Source: Campylobacter sp. MIT 21-1684 (GTDB lineage Bacteria; Campylobacterota; Campylobacteria; Campylobacterales; Campylobacteraceae). From it: a stretch of 64,000 nucleotides of DNA. Of the stretch, positions 48,557 to 59,507 are shown one piece after another. Position 1 is the stretch's first letter; every line of letters starts with the position of its first letter. The notes under the pieces are model-generated. The model searched no databases and had not been told where the DNA came from. It was given only the letters and a program-made list of their open reading frames with translations. The DNA is taken from the NCBI RefSeq assembly GCF_026241315.1, contig NZ_JAPHNA010000002.1:62001-126000 (forward strand), in the 5' to 3' direction. Both the position numbers and the translations under genes were made by a program.

Positions 48557-48564
48557 GAAAAAAA

Positions 48565-49299
48565 ATGATACAAGTGAGAAATCTTACAAAATGTTTTAAT
48601 ACTCAAATGGTGTTAAATAATATAAACCTCACAATACAAAGTGGTGAAGTAGTAGCTATCATAGGACCAAGTGGATCCGGAAAAAGTACGCTTTTAAGAA
48701 GTATCAATTTGCTTGAAATTCCAGACAGTGGAAAAATTGTTATCGATGATGTGGAACTTGATGTAAAGCAATTTACAAAAAAGCAATTATTGCAGTTAAG
48801 GCGAAAGAGCGCTATGGTATTTCAAAATTTCCATCTTTTTATTAATAAAAACGTTGTGGAAAATGTAAGTGAGGCATTGATTAGTGTGCAAAAATTGGCT
48901 AAGAAACAGGCAAGAGAGATAGCTTTAGAACAGCTTAGAAGTGTAGCTTTAGAACACAAAGCAAATGCTTATCCTTATGAGCTTAGCGGGGGTCAGCAAC
49001 AAAGAGTAGCCATTGCCAGAGCTTTAGCCTTAAATACAAATGTAATACTTTTGGATGAACCAACTTCTGCACTTGATGTAGAGCTTATAGGCGAAGTTTT
49101 AGATGTAATTAGAAAGATTAAAAATAAGACAATGCTTTTAGTAACACACGAACTTAAGTTCGCCAAAGCTGTTGCTGATAGAATTTTGTTTATGGATAAA
49201 GGAGAAATCATAGAACACAATTTGGCAAAAGATTTTTTTGAAAATGTAAGCAATGAAAGAGTTAAAAATTTTCTTGCTAGAATCGAGAACTTGCATTGA
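48565..49299 (+). CDS. Amino-acid (cystine-type) ABC transporter ATPase
   Basis: A 244-residue ATPase with Walker A GPSGSGKST, Q-loop MVFQNFHLF, signature LSGGQQQRVAIARALA, Walker B VILLDEPTSALD and switch His VTHELKFAK, as in TcyC/GlnQ. It completes the three-gene importer. Confidence 0.87.
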   Translation: MIQVRNLTKCFNTQMVLNNINLTIQSGEVVAIIGPSGSGKSTLLRSINLLEIPDSGKIVIDDVELDVKQFTKKQLLQLRRKSAMVFQNFHLFINKNVVENVSEALISVQKLAKKQAREIALEQLRSVALEHKANAYPYELSGGQQQRVAIARALALNTNVILLDEPTSALDVELIGEVLDVIRKIKNKTMLLVTHELKFAKAVADRILFMDKGEIIEHNLAKDFFENVSNERVKNFLARIENLH

Positions 49300-49398
49300 G
49301 ATATATCTTTAAAAGCCTTATATGAAATTTTTGATACTTTGTGCGGATTTTGTATTTTAAGCTAAGAAGAGAGATTTTTATGGTATTCTAAAGAGAAG

Positions 49399-49422
49399 TC
49401 AGCAAGAAGTTTTTCTTGCTGA
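49399..49422 (-). terminator. Terminator hairpin after groEL
   Basis: TCAGCAAGAA (49399-49408) and TTCTTGCTGA (49413-49422) form a perfect 10-bp stem with a 4-base loop, 7 bases past the groEL stop. It can serve both convergent transcripts, groEL and the ABC transporter operon. Confidence 0.8.
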
Positions 49423-49428
49423 TAGGGC

Positions 49429-51075
<1,647 letters not shown>

Positions 51076-51081
51076 TTAATA

Positions 51082-51342
51082 TTATTTTAAAATTCCTAAA
51101 ATATCATCTAAATTTAAGACTAAGTACTCATCATTTTCAAGTTTTATCTCTGTGCCACCGTATTTAGCAAATACGATTTTACTTCCATTTGATATATCTT
51201 GAACTTCTTTACTTACAGCAACTACTTCGCCTATTAAAGGTTTTTCTTTAGCATTATCTGGTATAATAATTCCAGAAGCCGTTGTTTTAGTTTCTTCTAC
51301 TCGTTTCACTAAAACGCGTTTTCCTAAAGGTTGAAAATTCAT
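51082..51342 (-). CDS. groES: Co-chaperonin GroES
   Basis: An 86-residue GroES with N-terminal [12 protein letters not shown], mobile-loop region [13 protein letters not shown] and KYGGTEI near the end. First gene of the heat-shock operon. Upstream dyads at 51380-51396 and 51454-51480 are candidates for control. Confidence 0.97.
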   Translation of the reverse strand: MNFQPLGKRVLVKRVEETKTTASGIIIPDNAKEKPLIGEVVAVSKEVQDISNGSKIVFAKYGGTEIKLENDEYLVLNLDDILGILK

Positions 51343-51379
51343 TTTGTCCGTCCTTAAGTTTTTTTGAAATTTTATATAA

Positions 51380-51396
51380 TACTCTTCATTTGAGTA
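51380..51396 (-). promoter_or_regulatory. TACTC-N7-GAGTA dyad near the groES promoter
   Basis: The dyad lies just downstream of a possible minus-strand -10 (TATAGT, 51407-51412), in the place where CIRCE would be expected. The inner ACTC/GAGT is shared with CIRCE (TTAGCACTC-N9-GAGTGCTAA) but the spacer is 7, not 9, and the outer bases differ, so it is at best a diverged HrcA site. Confidence 0.3.
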
Positions 51397-51453
51397 ACAG
51401 AATTGTACTATAAAAAATGAATTTTGTCAATACTTTAAGTAAAAATATTTATA

Positions 51454-51480
51454 TAACTTTAGTTAAATTCACTAAAGTTA
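51454..51480. promoter_or_regulatory. HAIR-like inverted repeat, possible HspR operator
   Basis: TAACTTTAGT (51454-51463) and ACTAAAGTTA (51471-51480) form a perfect 10-bp dyad with a 7-base spacer. The inner CTTTAGT-N7-ACTAAAG matches the spacing and much of the sequence of the HAIR element CTTGAGT-N7-ACTCAAG bound by HspR, a known regulator of groESL in C. jejuni. It lies between divergent groES and the AsmA-like gene. Confidence 0.5.
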
Positions 51481-51507
51481 ATTTATAAAAAAGACTAAAG
51501 GATAGAA

Positions 51508-53553
51508 ATGAAAAAATTTTTTTATAGAATTTTGGCAGTGTTAGCAATACTTTTAATCGTTGGTTATACTTTTCTTTTTACAGCTTTTGGAAATGGTATT
51601 GTTGCTAATATTGCTAAAGATAGAATCAAGCAAAATGCAGGACTTGATGTCAATATAACTCATTTTGTTTTACGACCCGGTTCTGTGTCTTTGAAAGCCG
51701 ATTTAGCCAATTTGTTAAATCTTAATATAGAAGGAAATTTAAGTCTTTTTCGTTTAGCTTTTGAGATCGATTATAAGGTGATTATGAATAAAAACTCTGC
51801 TCACAATTTAGGTTTAAATTTTGATGAAAATATTAAATTGAATGGGCAAGTGTTTGGAAAACTTCAAGATTTTGTTCTCACCGGAAAAGGGTCTGTTTTA
51901 GGTTCTAATGTTCAATTGGATTCTAGAATTTATGAGTTTAATCCGATTAGTCTTGATTTGCAAGTAAGGACATTAAAAATAGAAAAGCTTTTCACTCTCC
52001 TTGCCTTGCCTCAGTATGCTAAAGGGCAGATAGATATAGTAGGAAAAATTGAAGCTAAAAATTTTAAACCTGATGGCAATGCTATAATAAAACTTGATAT
52101 GAGTTCTATAAATTATAAGGAAATTAAAAAAGTTTTTGGCTTAGATCTTCCTCAAAATTCAAATTTAAAATCTGAAATTCTAGCGACAATAAAAGATAAT
52201 GTCATTTCTGCGAAAAGCGAGATTAAAAATGCGTATTTCAATATACAAAGTCAAAAAACTTTTTATGATTTAACAGAGAATGTTTTGCAAACAGATTTTA
52301 TCCTTAAAATTCCTGATATGTCAAAATTGCAAAGTCTTACCAAAACAAAGCTTAATGGCGTTTTAGTAGTTGATGGAAATTTAGAGTTTGTTAAAAATAT
52401 TGTGAAGAATTTGAATGTTAATGTCAAAGGTTTAGGTGGTTTGATACAGGCTAAACTTAAAGAAAACAAACTTCAAGCTGTTTTTGACAGAGTTTCACTT
52501 GAAAAAGTTTTTGCTTTAGTGGCCTTACCAAATTATGCTAATGGAACTATAAATGGTGTATTTGACTTAGACAATATCGATTTGACTAATTTTACTAAAC
52601 TTAATGGAAAAATGAATCTGAATTCTCAAGGCACCTTTAATGCTAGTACTCTTAGCATTCTTTTGAATAAAAAATTTCCAAGCAATGAAAAATATACTTT
52701 AAAAGCACAAGCTTTGATTAAAAACAATAGCATTGATTTTGATGTTATTGCGGATACTAATTTTGTAAAATTAAATGATTGGAAAGGGGAATTCGACCTT
52801 TTTAAAACGCTTTTACATTCTGATTTTTCTTTAGAACTTAATGATTTTTCAAAACTTGGTTTTTTATTTGAAAGAAAATTAAGTGGAAATGCTCAATTTA
52901 ACGGGAAGATTAATTTTAATAAAGGGCTTGATGTATTTGTTCAAAGTGAGAAACTTTTTGAGGGAAAATTTGTTTCTACTCTAAAAAACAATATGGTAAA
53001 TGCGGACTTACAGGAAGTCGAACTTTCTTCTTTGACTAAGAGTCTTGATTTTATTGATTTGTATCAAGGTAAAGCAAATGCGAAAGCACAATATAATCTT
53101 GCCACAGAACAAGGAGAGGTTGTTTTGGATATGAAAGAAGGAAGATTGCAAAAGAATGCTATTACCGAAGCTTTTAGACTTTTTACTTTAAAAGATATTA
53201 CAAATGATGTGTTTCATACAGCAAAAGCAAATGCGAAAATTATAAAAAATCTTATTCATTTTAATCTCACTATGCAAGCACAACGTTCTTCTATTGATGT
53301 GAATTCAGCTTCGTTTGATTCTAACAATGGAGTCTTAAATGTACCCTTTGAGATGAAGCTTGATAGGGCTGATTTAAAAGGACGCATTGAAGGTACAAGT
53401 CAAAAACCTAAAATTCAGCTTGATGTTTCAAGTGTAGTCAATACAATAAAAAATATTTTAGGCACTGATTCAAAAAATCTAGAACAAAATATTTTAGATA
53501 TGAAACTCCAAGAGCCAGACCAATTTAAAAAGCTTTTAGACAAACTTTTTTAA
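51508..53553 (+). CDS. AsmA-like envelope protein (Cj1219 type)
   Basis: A 681-residue protein with an N-terminal membrane anchor (about 4-28) and a long region of short beta-strands in a repeating pattern, for example the thrice-repeated FALVALPNYANG/LFTLLALPQYAKG-type block at about residues 160, 330 and so on. This layout fits AsmA/YhdP-type bridge proteins of the envelope implicated in lipid movement. The end has a helical tail. It overlaps nothing; ribE follows after 8 bases. Confidence 0.65.
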   Translation: MKKFFYRILAVLAILLIVGYTFLFTAFGNGIVANIAKDRIKQNAGLDVNITHFVLRPGSVSLKADLANLLNLNIEGNLSLFRLAFEIDYKVIMNKNSAHNLGLNFDENIKLNGQVFGKLQDFVLTGKGSVLGSNVQLDSRIYEFNPISLDLQVRTLKIEKLFTLLALPQYAKGQIDIVGKIEAKNFKPDGNAIIKLDMSSINYKEIKKVFGLDLPQNSNLKSEILATIKDNVISAKSEIKNAYFNIQSQKTFYDLTENVLQTDFILKIPDMSKLQSLTKTKLNGVLVVDGNLEFVKNIVKNLNVNVKGLGGLIQAKLKENKLQAVFDRVSLEKVFALVALPNYANGTINGVFDLDNIDLTNFTKLNGKMNLNSQGTFNASTLSILLNKKFPSNEKYTLKAQALIKNNSIDFDVIADTNFVKLNDWKGEFDLFKTLLHSDFSLELNDFSKLGFLFERKLSGNAQFNGKINFNKGLDVFVQSEKLFEGKFVSTLKNNMVNADLQEVELSSLTKSLDFIDLYQGKANAKAQYNLATEQGEVVLDMKEGRLQKNAITEAFRLFTLKDITNDVFHTAKANAKIIKNLIHFNLTMQAQRSSIDVNSASFDSNNGVLNVPFEMKLDRADLKGRIEGTSQKPKIQLDVSSVVNTIKNILGTDSKNLEQNILDMKLQEPDQFKKLLDKLF

Positions 53554-53561
53554 GGCAAAAA

Positions 53562-54170
53562 ATGTTTAATGGACTTATAAAAGAAATTGCCATAGTGAGA
53601 AAGTATGAAAATCATATTTTGAGTTTGGAATCAAAATACATTCCAAATTTAGGAGATAGTATAGCTGTGAATGGGGCTTGTCTTTCTGTAACACGTGTCT
53701 ATGTTGGCGGTTTTGAAGTGGAGCTTTCTAAAGAGAGTCGTACTTCTTTGGCTGTGGAAAATTTAAAAGAGAGAGTACATATAGAGCCAGCTTTGAGATA
53801 TGGACAAAGAATCGATGGACATTTGATGCAAGGACATATTGACTTTATAGGCGTCTTAGAAAAGATATGTCAGAGTGAAAATGGTACTGACTTTTTCATT
53901 TCTTTACCAAAAGAAGCTATGAAATTTGTAGCAAAAAAAGGCAGTATAGGTATAGATGGTGTAAGTTTGACTGTGAATGAAGTTTTTGAAAGTTCTTTTC
54001 GTCTTACTATTATTCCTCTTACTTTTAAAGAAACGCTTTTTAATCAGTATCTCAAAGGGAGAAGAATTCATATAGAAAGTGATATGTTTGCCCGTTATCT
54101 TTATGCTCAAAATCAAACGAAAAAGGAGCTTTCTTGGGACGATGTGGAGAGAATTTCATTTCTGTATTAG
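53562..54170 (+). CDS. ribE: Riboflavin synthase, alpha subunit
   Basis: A 202-residue enzyme that converts two 6,7-dimethyl-8-ribityllumazines to riboflavin. Two lumazine-binding repeats are present: VNGACLSVT in the first and IDGVSLTVNEV in the second, with GQRIDGHLMQGHID between them. The family start MFTGII reads MFNGLI here. The end overlaps the next gene by 37 bases. Confidence 0.93.
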   Translation: MFNGLIKEIAIVRKYENHILSLESKYIPNLGDSIAVNGACLSVTRVYVGGFEVELSKESRTSLAVENLKERVHIEPALRYGQRIDGHLMQGHIDFIGVLEKICQSENGTDFFISLPKEAMKFVAKKGSIGIDGVSLTVNEVFESSFRLTIIPLTFKETLFNQYLKGRRIHIESDMFARYLYAQNQTKKELSWDDVERISFLY

Positions 54171-54817
54171 ATAATGATGATATAAGCGTTTTTTGTGCTT
54201 TTGATAAGGATTATAATATCTTTAGGGCAAAAGCTCATAAAGAAAATGTCTTTGCACACTTAGGTTTTGAGTCTATAGATACTTGTGTTTTTATGAATCA
54301 AATTCATTCAAATTATGTGCAAATTTATAATCATAACACTGAAAATTTTAGCTGTGATGGTTTGATAACTTCTTATAGAAATCTTGCTCTTTGTGTTTTA
54401 AGTGCTGATTGTTTGCCTTTACTTTTATGGCATAAAAGCGGTATTATTGCTGCTTTACATTCTGGAAGAGAAGGCTCTTTTGGGAATATTTTAGGTGTTT
54501 GCGTGGAAGCGATTTGTGAAAAAAATCCTCATCTCAATACAGATGGTTTTCATCTTTTTATTATGCCTGGAATTTGTGGTAGGGATTATGAGATAGACGG
54601 TGAAATTCTTGATTTTGCAAAGATATATTTTTCACAATTTCTCAATAAAAAAAGACTTGATTTAAAAGCTTTAGTAAAAAGTCAGGCACAAGATTTAGGC
54701 ATACAAAAGATTACAGATTTAGGAATTTGCACTTATGAAGACAAAAAATTCTATTCATACCGTTTGGATAAAAATCCAAAAAGATTTGCAAGTGTTATAG
54801 TTTTAAAGGAAAAGTAA
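54134..54817 (+). CDS. Multicopper oxidase-like/PgeF (laccase-domain) protein
   Basis: A 227-residue protein of the YfiH/PgeF/LACC1 family. The zinc and substrate residues appear in MNQIHSNYV, LSADCLPLLLWH and ALHSGREG, in the usual His-Cys-His order. Members act as purine nucleoside phosphorylases/deaminases or as editing enzymes in peptidoglycan precursor synthesis. The start lies within ribE; later starts in frame would remove 10-20 residues. Confidence 0.85.
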   Translation: MGRCGENFISVLDNDDISVFCAFDKDYNIFRAKAHKENVFAHLGFESIDTCVFMNQIHSNYVQIYNHNTENFSCDGLITSYRNLALCVLSADCLPLLLWHKSGIIAALHSGREGSFGNILGVCVEAICEKNPHLNTDGFHLFIMPGICGRDYEIDGEILDFAKIYFSQFLNKKRLDLKALVKSQAQDLGIQKITDLGICTYEDKKFYSYRLDKNPKRFASVIVLKEK

Positions 54818-55020
54818 TGTATAAAACAAAAGATCCAAAAGTAGTAAGAATTCTACAAAAAGCAAGAGAATTTGCAGACAGCGATTTGCTCAACGAAGCT
54901 TTGCTTACCCAGCTTATAAATGCTGATTTTAAGGTAATAAGTACAGCAGAAAAAGAAGAGATTATTACACTTTTAAATTCTTTTATAAACGCAAAAGATA
55001 AGGTTAATTTAAGTGGATAA
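54817..55020 (+). CDS. Small conserved protein (Cj1216-like)
   Basis: A 67-residue soluble helical protein (VVRILQKAREFADSDLLNEALLTQ). The ATG overlaps the preceding stop (TAATG), so it is translationally coupled to the PgeF-like gene. No family function known. Confidence 0.75.
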   Translation: MYKTKDPKVVRILQKAREFADSDLLNEALLTQLINADFKVISTAEKEEIITLLNSFINAKDKVNLSG

Positions 55021-55025
55021 AAGAT

Positions 55026-56186
55026 TTAAAATTCTATAAAATTTTCAAATTCTTCTTCTTTTGGCGGATTTGGCTGATTTGTTTCAATAGCTTGTGCGAC
55101 TTTCTTTTTATACTGCGCTATGGTTTGTTTGAAATTTTCTTTTGTTTTGCCGCTTAATTCTGACTTTACTATTTTTACAACAGAGTTAGGATTTATAGCT
55201 TTATTATTAAAATACACGCCAAAATGTAAATGAGGTCCTGTGCTCATTCCTGTAGAACCTACATAGGCTATAAGTTGTCCTTGTTTTACTTTTTGTCCTT
55301 TTTTTATCTTAGCAAAGCGACTTAAGTGTGCATAAAGGGTAAGATAGCCTGAATTATGTTGTACTTTAACAACATTACCATACCCGCCTTGTAAACCGAC
55401 AAAAACTATAGTACCATCTCCAGCACTCCTTACAGCTGTTCCAGTAGGAGCACTATAGTCTATACCTAGATGAGCGCGGTAACGTTTTAAAACAGGATGG
55501 TATCTTGCAGTACTAAAACCTGAAGAAATTCGTGTGTAATTAACAGGATTGATAAGTAAAAATGGTCCAATTTCTTTTCCATTTTTATCATAAAAAAGGT
55601 CATTGTAGGAAAAAACTTCCTTAGCATTTTTGTTGATTTCCACCATAGCCATTTTTATTGCAATGTCGCCCCAAAGTTTCCCCATTCTTCTTTTTTGTTC
55701 ATAGTAGAGTACAATTGTATCTCCGGGTTGGATATTACGAAAATTGACACTCTCACGAAAGGCGCGAACCATAGCTCTTGCAAGTGTACTACTTTTACTT
55801 TGTTTATAGACATCCTGATAAGCAGAACTTTTGATAGTAAGATTGAGAATTCTTTCTTCTTTTTGATATGAAATTGGGGTAAAAGTAAGAATATATTGAG
55901 AATCTTTGTCTTTATAAATGTGAATTTGTAAATCGTCGCTAATAGGGATTAAAACTTGTTCTATATCATTATTTTCATCTTTTAAAACTTGATATTTTAT
56001 TTTTGAGGCGATTTCTGAAGCAAGTTCTTGATCTTCTTTGTCTAAATTGTAATAAAGTGACATAGGAATGGAATTTTTTTGTAAGAATTGTAATAGTGTA
56101 TCTCCGCTATTCCAAGTAAGCTCTTCCATACTTAAGACAGCAAAGCTTTTTATTGCAAAGAGAAAAAGAAAGAGAAGTTTTTTCAT
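55026..56186 (-). CDS. M23-family peptidoglycan endopeptidase
   Basis: A 386-residue periplasmic protein with a signal peptide of about 16 residues. The C-terminal LytM domain (about 225-335) has zinc ligands in RAHLGIDYSAPTGT and HLHFGVYF, plus the LTLYAHLSRF strand. The N-terminal 200 residues form a regulatory domain. Such endopeptidases shape the helical cell in Campylobacter and Helicobacter. Confidence 0.9.
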   Translation of the reverse strand: MKKLLFLFLFAIKSFAVLSMEELTWNSGDTLLQFLQKNSIPMSLYYNLDKEDQELASEIASKIKYQVLKDENNDIEQVLIPISDDLQIHIYKDKDSQYILTFTPISYQKEERILNLTIKSSAYQDVYKQSKSSTLARAMVRAFRESVNFRNIQPGDTIVLYYEQKRRMGKLWGDIAIKMAMVEINKNAKEVFSYNDLFYDKNGKEIGPFLLINPVNYTRISSGFSTARYHPVLKRYRAHLGIDYSAPTGTAVRSAGDGTIVFVGLQGGYGNVVKVQHNSGYLTLYAHLSRFAKIKKGQKVKQGQLIAYVGSTGMSTGPHLHFGVYFNNKAINPNSVVKIVKSELSGKTKENFKQTIAQYKKKVAQAIETNQPNPPKEEEFENFIEF

Positions 56187-56298
56187 ACAACACCATTTTT
56201 TTAAAAAAAATAAAAGCTTTATTGTACTTTAAATTTCTTACGATTGCTTAACAAAAAATGACTATAATAGAATTTTATTCCAAAAGAAGGAGTTTTAA

Positions 56299-57024
56299 TT
56301 GTTAAAAAGTGTTGTACTTTTTTTTGCTTTTACACTGAATGTTTTTGCAGATTTTAATTCTCAAGTGTATAAAACACAACTTTTAGAAGTAGATGATATC
56401 TATGCTTACATTCAAGACAGTCCGCAAATTAGGCTTTATTCTAGTGGAGTTGTTGTACAAAGTTTTGAGAATTCAAAAAGCATTGTCGCAAGAGTACGAG
56501 TTATTGCAAAAGAAGATAATCGTGCTAAACTTGAATTAAGCGTGTTTTCCGATTTAGAACAAAAAGCCTTACCCGTACCAAATATCTTGCCAAAGCAAGG
56601 CGATGAAGTGGTGTTGAATTTTCTTTATGACAGAGCATTGGTGATAGCCCCAAATGAACAAAGTTATCATTATATAACTTCAGCTTTTAAACAAATATAT
56701 TTTACCCACGTTGATATTTTTAATGCTCAGCTTATTCGAACTTCTGTTTCTGCACCAAAACGTTCAGATTTTCGGAAATTTTGTGCTGACAATGCACTTG
56801 GTATAGTTGTTTTTGCTTTAGATACAAAAGCTTTTTTTGTAGATTGTCAAAATTTTGATGTTTTAGATGAAGTTTCAATTCCTCTCTCAACGGGTGCTGT
56901 TTTGCCATTTTATTCGCGAATAGATGGATATAAAAAATTTTTTCTTGACTTTAATTCTAATGAAGTAACAGATTATTATAAATACTACACAACTTTAATT
57001 GCTCGTAATAGGTTACAACAATGA
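56299..57024 (+). CDS. Exported protein of unknown function (Cj1214-like)
   Basis: A 241-residue protein starting at TTG, chosen because AAGGAG lies before it and it opens a signal peptide of about 17 residues (SVVLFFAFTLNVFA). The mature part is mostly beta with a Cys-containing FCADNALGIVVF and a second Cys in VDCQNF. The stop overlaps the ATG of glcD by 4 bases. No known domain recognised. Confidence 0.75.
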   Translation: MLKSVVLFFAFTLNVFADFNSQVYKTQLLEVDDIYAYIQDSPQIRLYSSGVVVQSFENSKSIVARVRVIAKEDNRAKLELSVFSDLEQKALPVPNILPKQGDEVVLNFLYDRALVIAPNEQSYHYITSAFKQIYFTHVDIFNAQLIRTSVSAPKRSDFRKFCADNALGIVVFALDTKAFFVDCQNFDVLDEVSIPLSTGAVLPFYSRIDGYKKFFLDFNSNEVTDYYKYYTTLIARNRLQQ

Positions 57025-58403
57025 AGCACGAATTTCAGAGCTATTTTAAAAAACTTTTGGGAGATGAAAATGCTTATTTTGATGAAATTCATAAAAGAGC
57101 ATACAGCTATGATGCAACTAAAAAACATTATTTACCCGATGGAGTACTTTTTCCACGCAATGAGGAAGATATAGTAGCAATCTTACGTTTTTGTAATGAA
57201 AAGCAAATTATCATTATCCCACGCGGTTGTGGTTCTGGTTTTACAGGCGGAGCTTTAGCTGTGAATGGCGGTTTGATTTTGAGCTTTGAAAAGCATATGA
57301 ATAAAATTATAGAAATTGATTTAGAAAATTTGGTTGCTGTAGTACAACCGGGTGTAATTAATATACATTTGCAAAAAGAAGCAGCAAAACACGGACTTTT
57401 TTATCCCCCTGATCCTGCAAGTATGGAATATTCATCTTTAGGTGGCAATGTAAGCGAAAATGCTGGAGGAATGAGGGCTGCAAAATATGGAATTACAAAA
57501 GATTATGTAATGGCTTTAAGAGCAGTTTTGCCAAATGGAGAAATTATTCGTGCAGGGAAAAGAACGATTAAAGATGTTGCAGGATATAACTTGGCAGGTA
57601 TTTTAATAGCAAGTGAAGGTTCTTTAGCAGTCTTGAGTGAGCTTACTTTAAAACTTATCGCTTTGCCACAATATAAAAAAACAGCTATGGGAATTTTTCC
57701 TGATGTAAAAACTGCAATGTATGCTGTATATAAGAGTCTTGCAGGTGGCGTAAATCCTGTATCAATGGAATTCTTAGATAACTTAAGCATACGAGCTGTT
57801 GAAGCAAAATTTAATAAAGGTTTGCCTGTGGAAGCAGGAGCAATTTTGATTGTGGATGTTGATGGAAATCTTGTTGAAGCACTTGAAGAGGATTTGAAAA
57901 AACTTGAAAAGTATTTTTTAGAAGCAGGAGCTTTGAAATTCCAAAAAGCAAAAGATGAGAAAGAAGCGGCTGATATTTGGTTTGCAAGACGTAACTGTTC
58001 ACAAAGCATAGCTATGTATGGTACTTTAAAATTAAACGAAGATATTACAGTACCACGTTCTAAACTTCCACATTTGCTTGAAGGCATAGAAAAAGTTTCA
58101 CAAAAATATGGTTTTAAAATTCCTTGTTTTGGGCATACGGGAGATGGTAATGTACATACGAATGTAATGGTTGAAGATAAAAATGATTCTTTGGCTGTGC
58201 AAAGAGGATATGAGGCAGTAGAGGAAATTTTTAAACTTACTATTGAGCTTGGTGGAACTTTAAGTGGTGAGCACGGTATAGGGCTTTCTAAAGCGCCTTT
58301 TATGAAGCTTGCTTTTACTGAAGCTGAGATGAATTTGATGAGAAACATTAAAAAAGCATTTGACCCTAATAATATTTTAAATCCCTTTAAGATGGGACTT
58401 TAG
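57021..58403 (+). CDS. glcD: FAD-linked glycolate/D-lactate oxidase subunit (GlcD-like)
   Basis: A 460-residue flavoprotein. The FAD-binding PCMH domain has IIPRGCGSGFTGGAL and GGNVSENAGGMRAAKYG; the C-terminal cap has GHTGDGNVH and GTLSGEHGIGLSK. It oxidises a 2-hydroxy acid and passes electrons to the chain. No GlcE or GlcF gene is adjacent. Corresponds to Cj1213. Confidence 0.88.
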   Translation: MKHEFQSYFKKLLGDENAYFDEIHKRAYSYDATKKHYLPDGVLFPRNEEDIVAILRFCNEKQIIIIPRGCGSGFTGGALAVNGGLILSFEKHMNKIIEIDLENLVAVVQPGVINIHLQKEAAKHGLFYPPDPASMEYSSLGGNVSENAGGMRAAKYGITKDYVMALRAVLPNGEIIRAGKRTIKDVAGYNLAGILIASEGSLAVLSELTLKLIALPQYKKTAMGIFPDVKTAMYAVYKSLAGGVNPVSMEFLDNLSIRAVEAKFNKGLPVEAGAILIVDVDGNLVEALEEDLKKLEKYFLEAGALKFQKAKDEKEAADIWFARRNCSQSIAMYGTLKLNEDITVPRSKLPHLLEGIEKVSQKYGFKIPCFGHTGDGNVHTNVMVEDKNDSLAVQRGYEAVEEIFKLTIELGGTLSGEHGIGLSKAPFMKLAFTEAEMNLMRNIKKAFDPNNILNPFKMGL

Positions 58404-58670
58404 CGATATTTCAAGACTAAAGAAAGTTTTATCTGCAAAGAAGTTGTTTGTATTATCGTTTTTATAATGCTCTCAAAAATAATTTTTCCTATTGTTTGAA
58501 TCAATATCTTTGCAATAAAAATTCCTTTTATAAAAGCAAAACTATGAGAGTGAATGGTGAGATTTTAACAAATATTAATGAAAGAAAGTTAGATTATTGT
58601 TTTTAGTTATGGGCTGAAGAAAATTGAATAGAGTCTTTGTTAGAATGTATGAAAAATTGTAAGGATAAAA
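58404..58670 (+). other. 267-bp gap after glcD
   Basis: No tRNA or strong terminator was seen. A 20-codon ORF at 58543-58605 lacks a ribosome site. The promoter for the downstream BrkB-like gene must lie here. Confidence 0.5.
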
Positions 58671-59507
58671 ATGCAAAAAAATAAGATATGGACGTTTATA
58701 TTTTTTTTTAAAGATAAAGAAATTATGAACTATGCCGCGGCTTTAAGTTTTTATACTGTTTTGTCTTTAATACCTCTTTTATTTGTATGTTTTTCTGTTT
58801 TTACTCAAATTTCAAGCTTTAAAGGGTATTATGAAAGAGCAAAACAACTCGTTTTTACTTTTCTCATTCCAGCCCAACAAGATATAATCAGCGTTTATTT
58901 GGATACTTTTTTAAAAAACAGTGTCAATTTAGGTATAATGGGTTTAATTGCGATGGCATTTACTTCTTTGGCTTTTTTTTCAGGTTATGATTTTGTCATA
59001 AACCGTATCACTAAAAACGAAACAAAAGGGCTTTGGCAAAGTATTAGTTCTTATTGGACGCTTTTAACTCTTGTTCCTTTAGGATTTGGTTTAAGTTTCT
59101 ATATTTCAGGTTTTATACAACAAACTTTAGATGACTACCGTATCCCTTTTAATTTTTTTGATATTTTGCCTTTTGGACTTATTTGGGCTTTATTTTTTGT
59201 TTCCTATTCAAGCTCTATCCAAAAAGGCAATGTGAAAATGTTGATTTTATTTTCTTTCTTATCAGGAGCTATTTGGTATATAGGAAAAAACCTTTTTGTG
59301 TATTATGTAGTGTATAATAAAACTTATGCTAGTATCTATGGTTCTTTTTCGACTATACTTTTTTTCTTTTTATGGATTTATATTTCTTGGGTCATTTATC
59401 TTTTTGGGCTTAAAGGGTATTATTTACAGCAAGAGCCAGATAAAAGAAATACAATTAGCAAATACACAAAAAAGAGCCAAAAGTCTAAAACGTATGCTAA
59501 TGAGTGA
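58671..59507 (+). CDS. YihY/BrkB-family membrane protein
   Basis: A 278-residue protein with six hydrophobic segments. N-terminal MNYAAALSFYTVLSLIPLLFV is the family signature (often misannotated as RNase BN, rbn), and YGSFSTILFFFLWIYISW is near the end. Function uncertain. The 3' end overlaps the convergent comEC by 84 bases. Confidence 0.87.
   Translation: MQKNKIWTFIFFFKDKEIMNYAAALSFYTVLSLIPLLFVCFSVFTQISSFKGYYERAKQLVFTFLIPAQQDIISVYLDTFLKNSVNLGIMGLIAMAFTSLAFFSGYDFVINRITKNETKGLWQSISSYWTLLTLVPLGFGLSFYISGFIQQTLDDYRIPFNFFDILPFGLIWALFFVSYSSSIQKGNVKMLILFSFLSGAIWYIGKNLFVYYVVYNKTYASIYGSFSTILFFFLWIYISWVIYLFGLKGYYLQQEPDKRNTISKYTKKSQKSKTYANE

Noticed and set aside
51343-51507. A classical CIRCE element upstream of groES
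   Set aside because: No TTAGCACTC-N9-GAGTGCTAA match exists; only a short ACTC-N7-GAGT dyad was found and is listed at low confidence.
57503-58348. A 281-codon open frame on the minus strand
   Set aside because: It lies wholly inside glcD in antisense, has Ser/Ala/Phe-rich low-complexity content typical of a shadow frame, and lacks a ribosome site.
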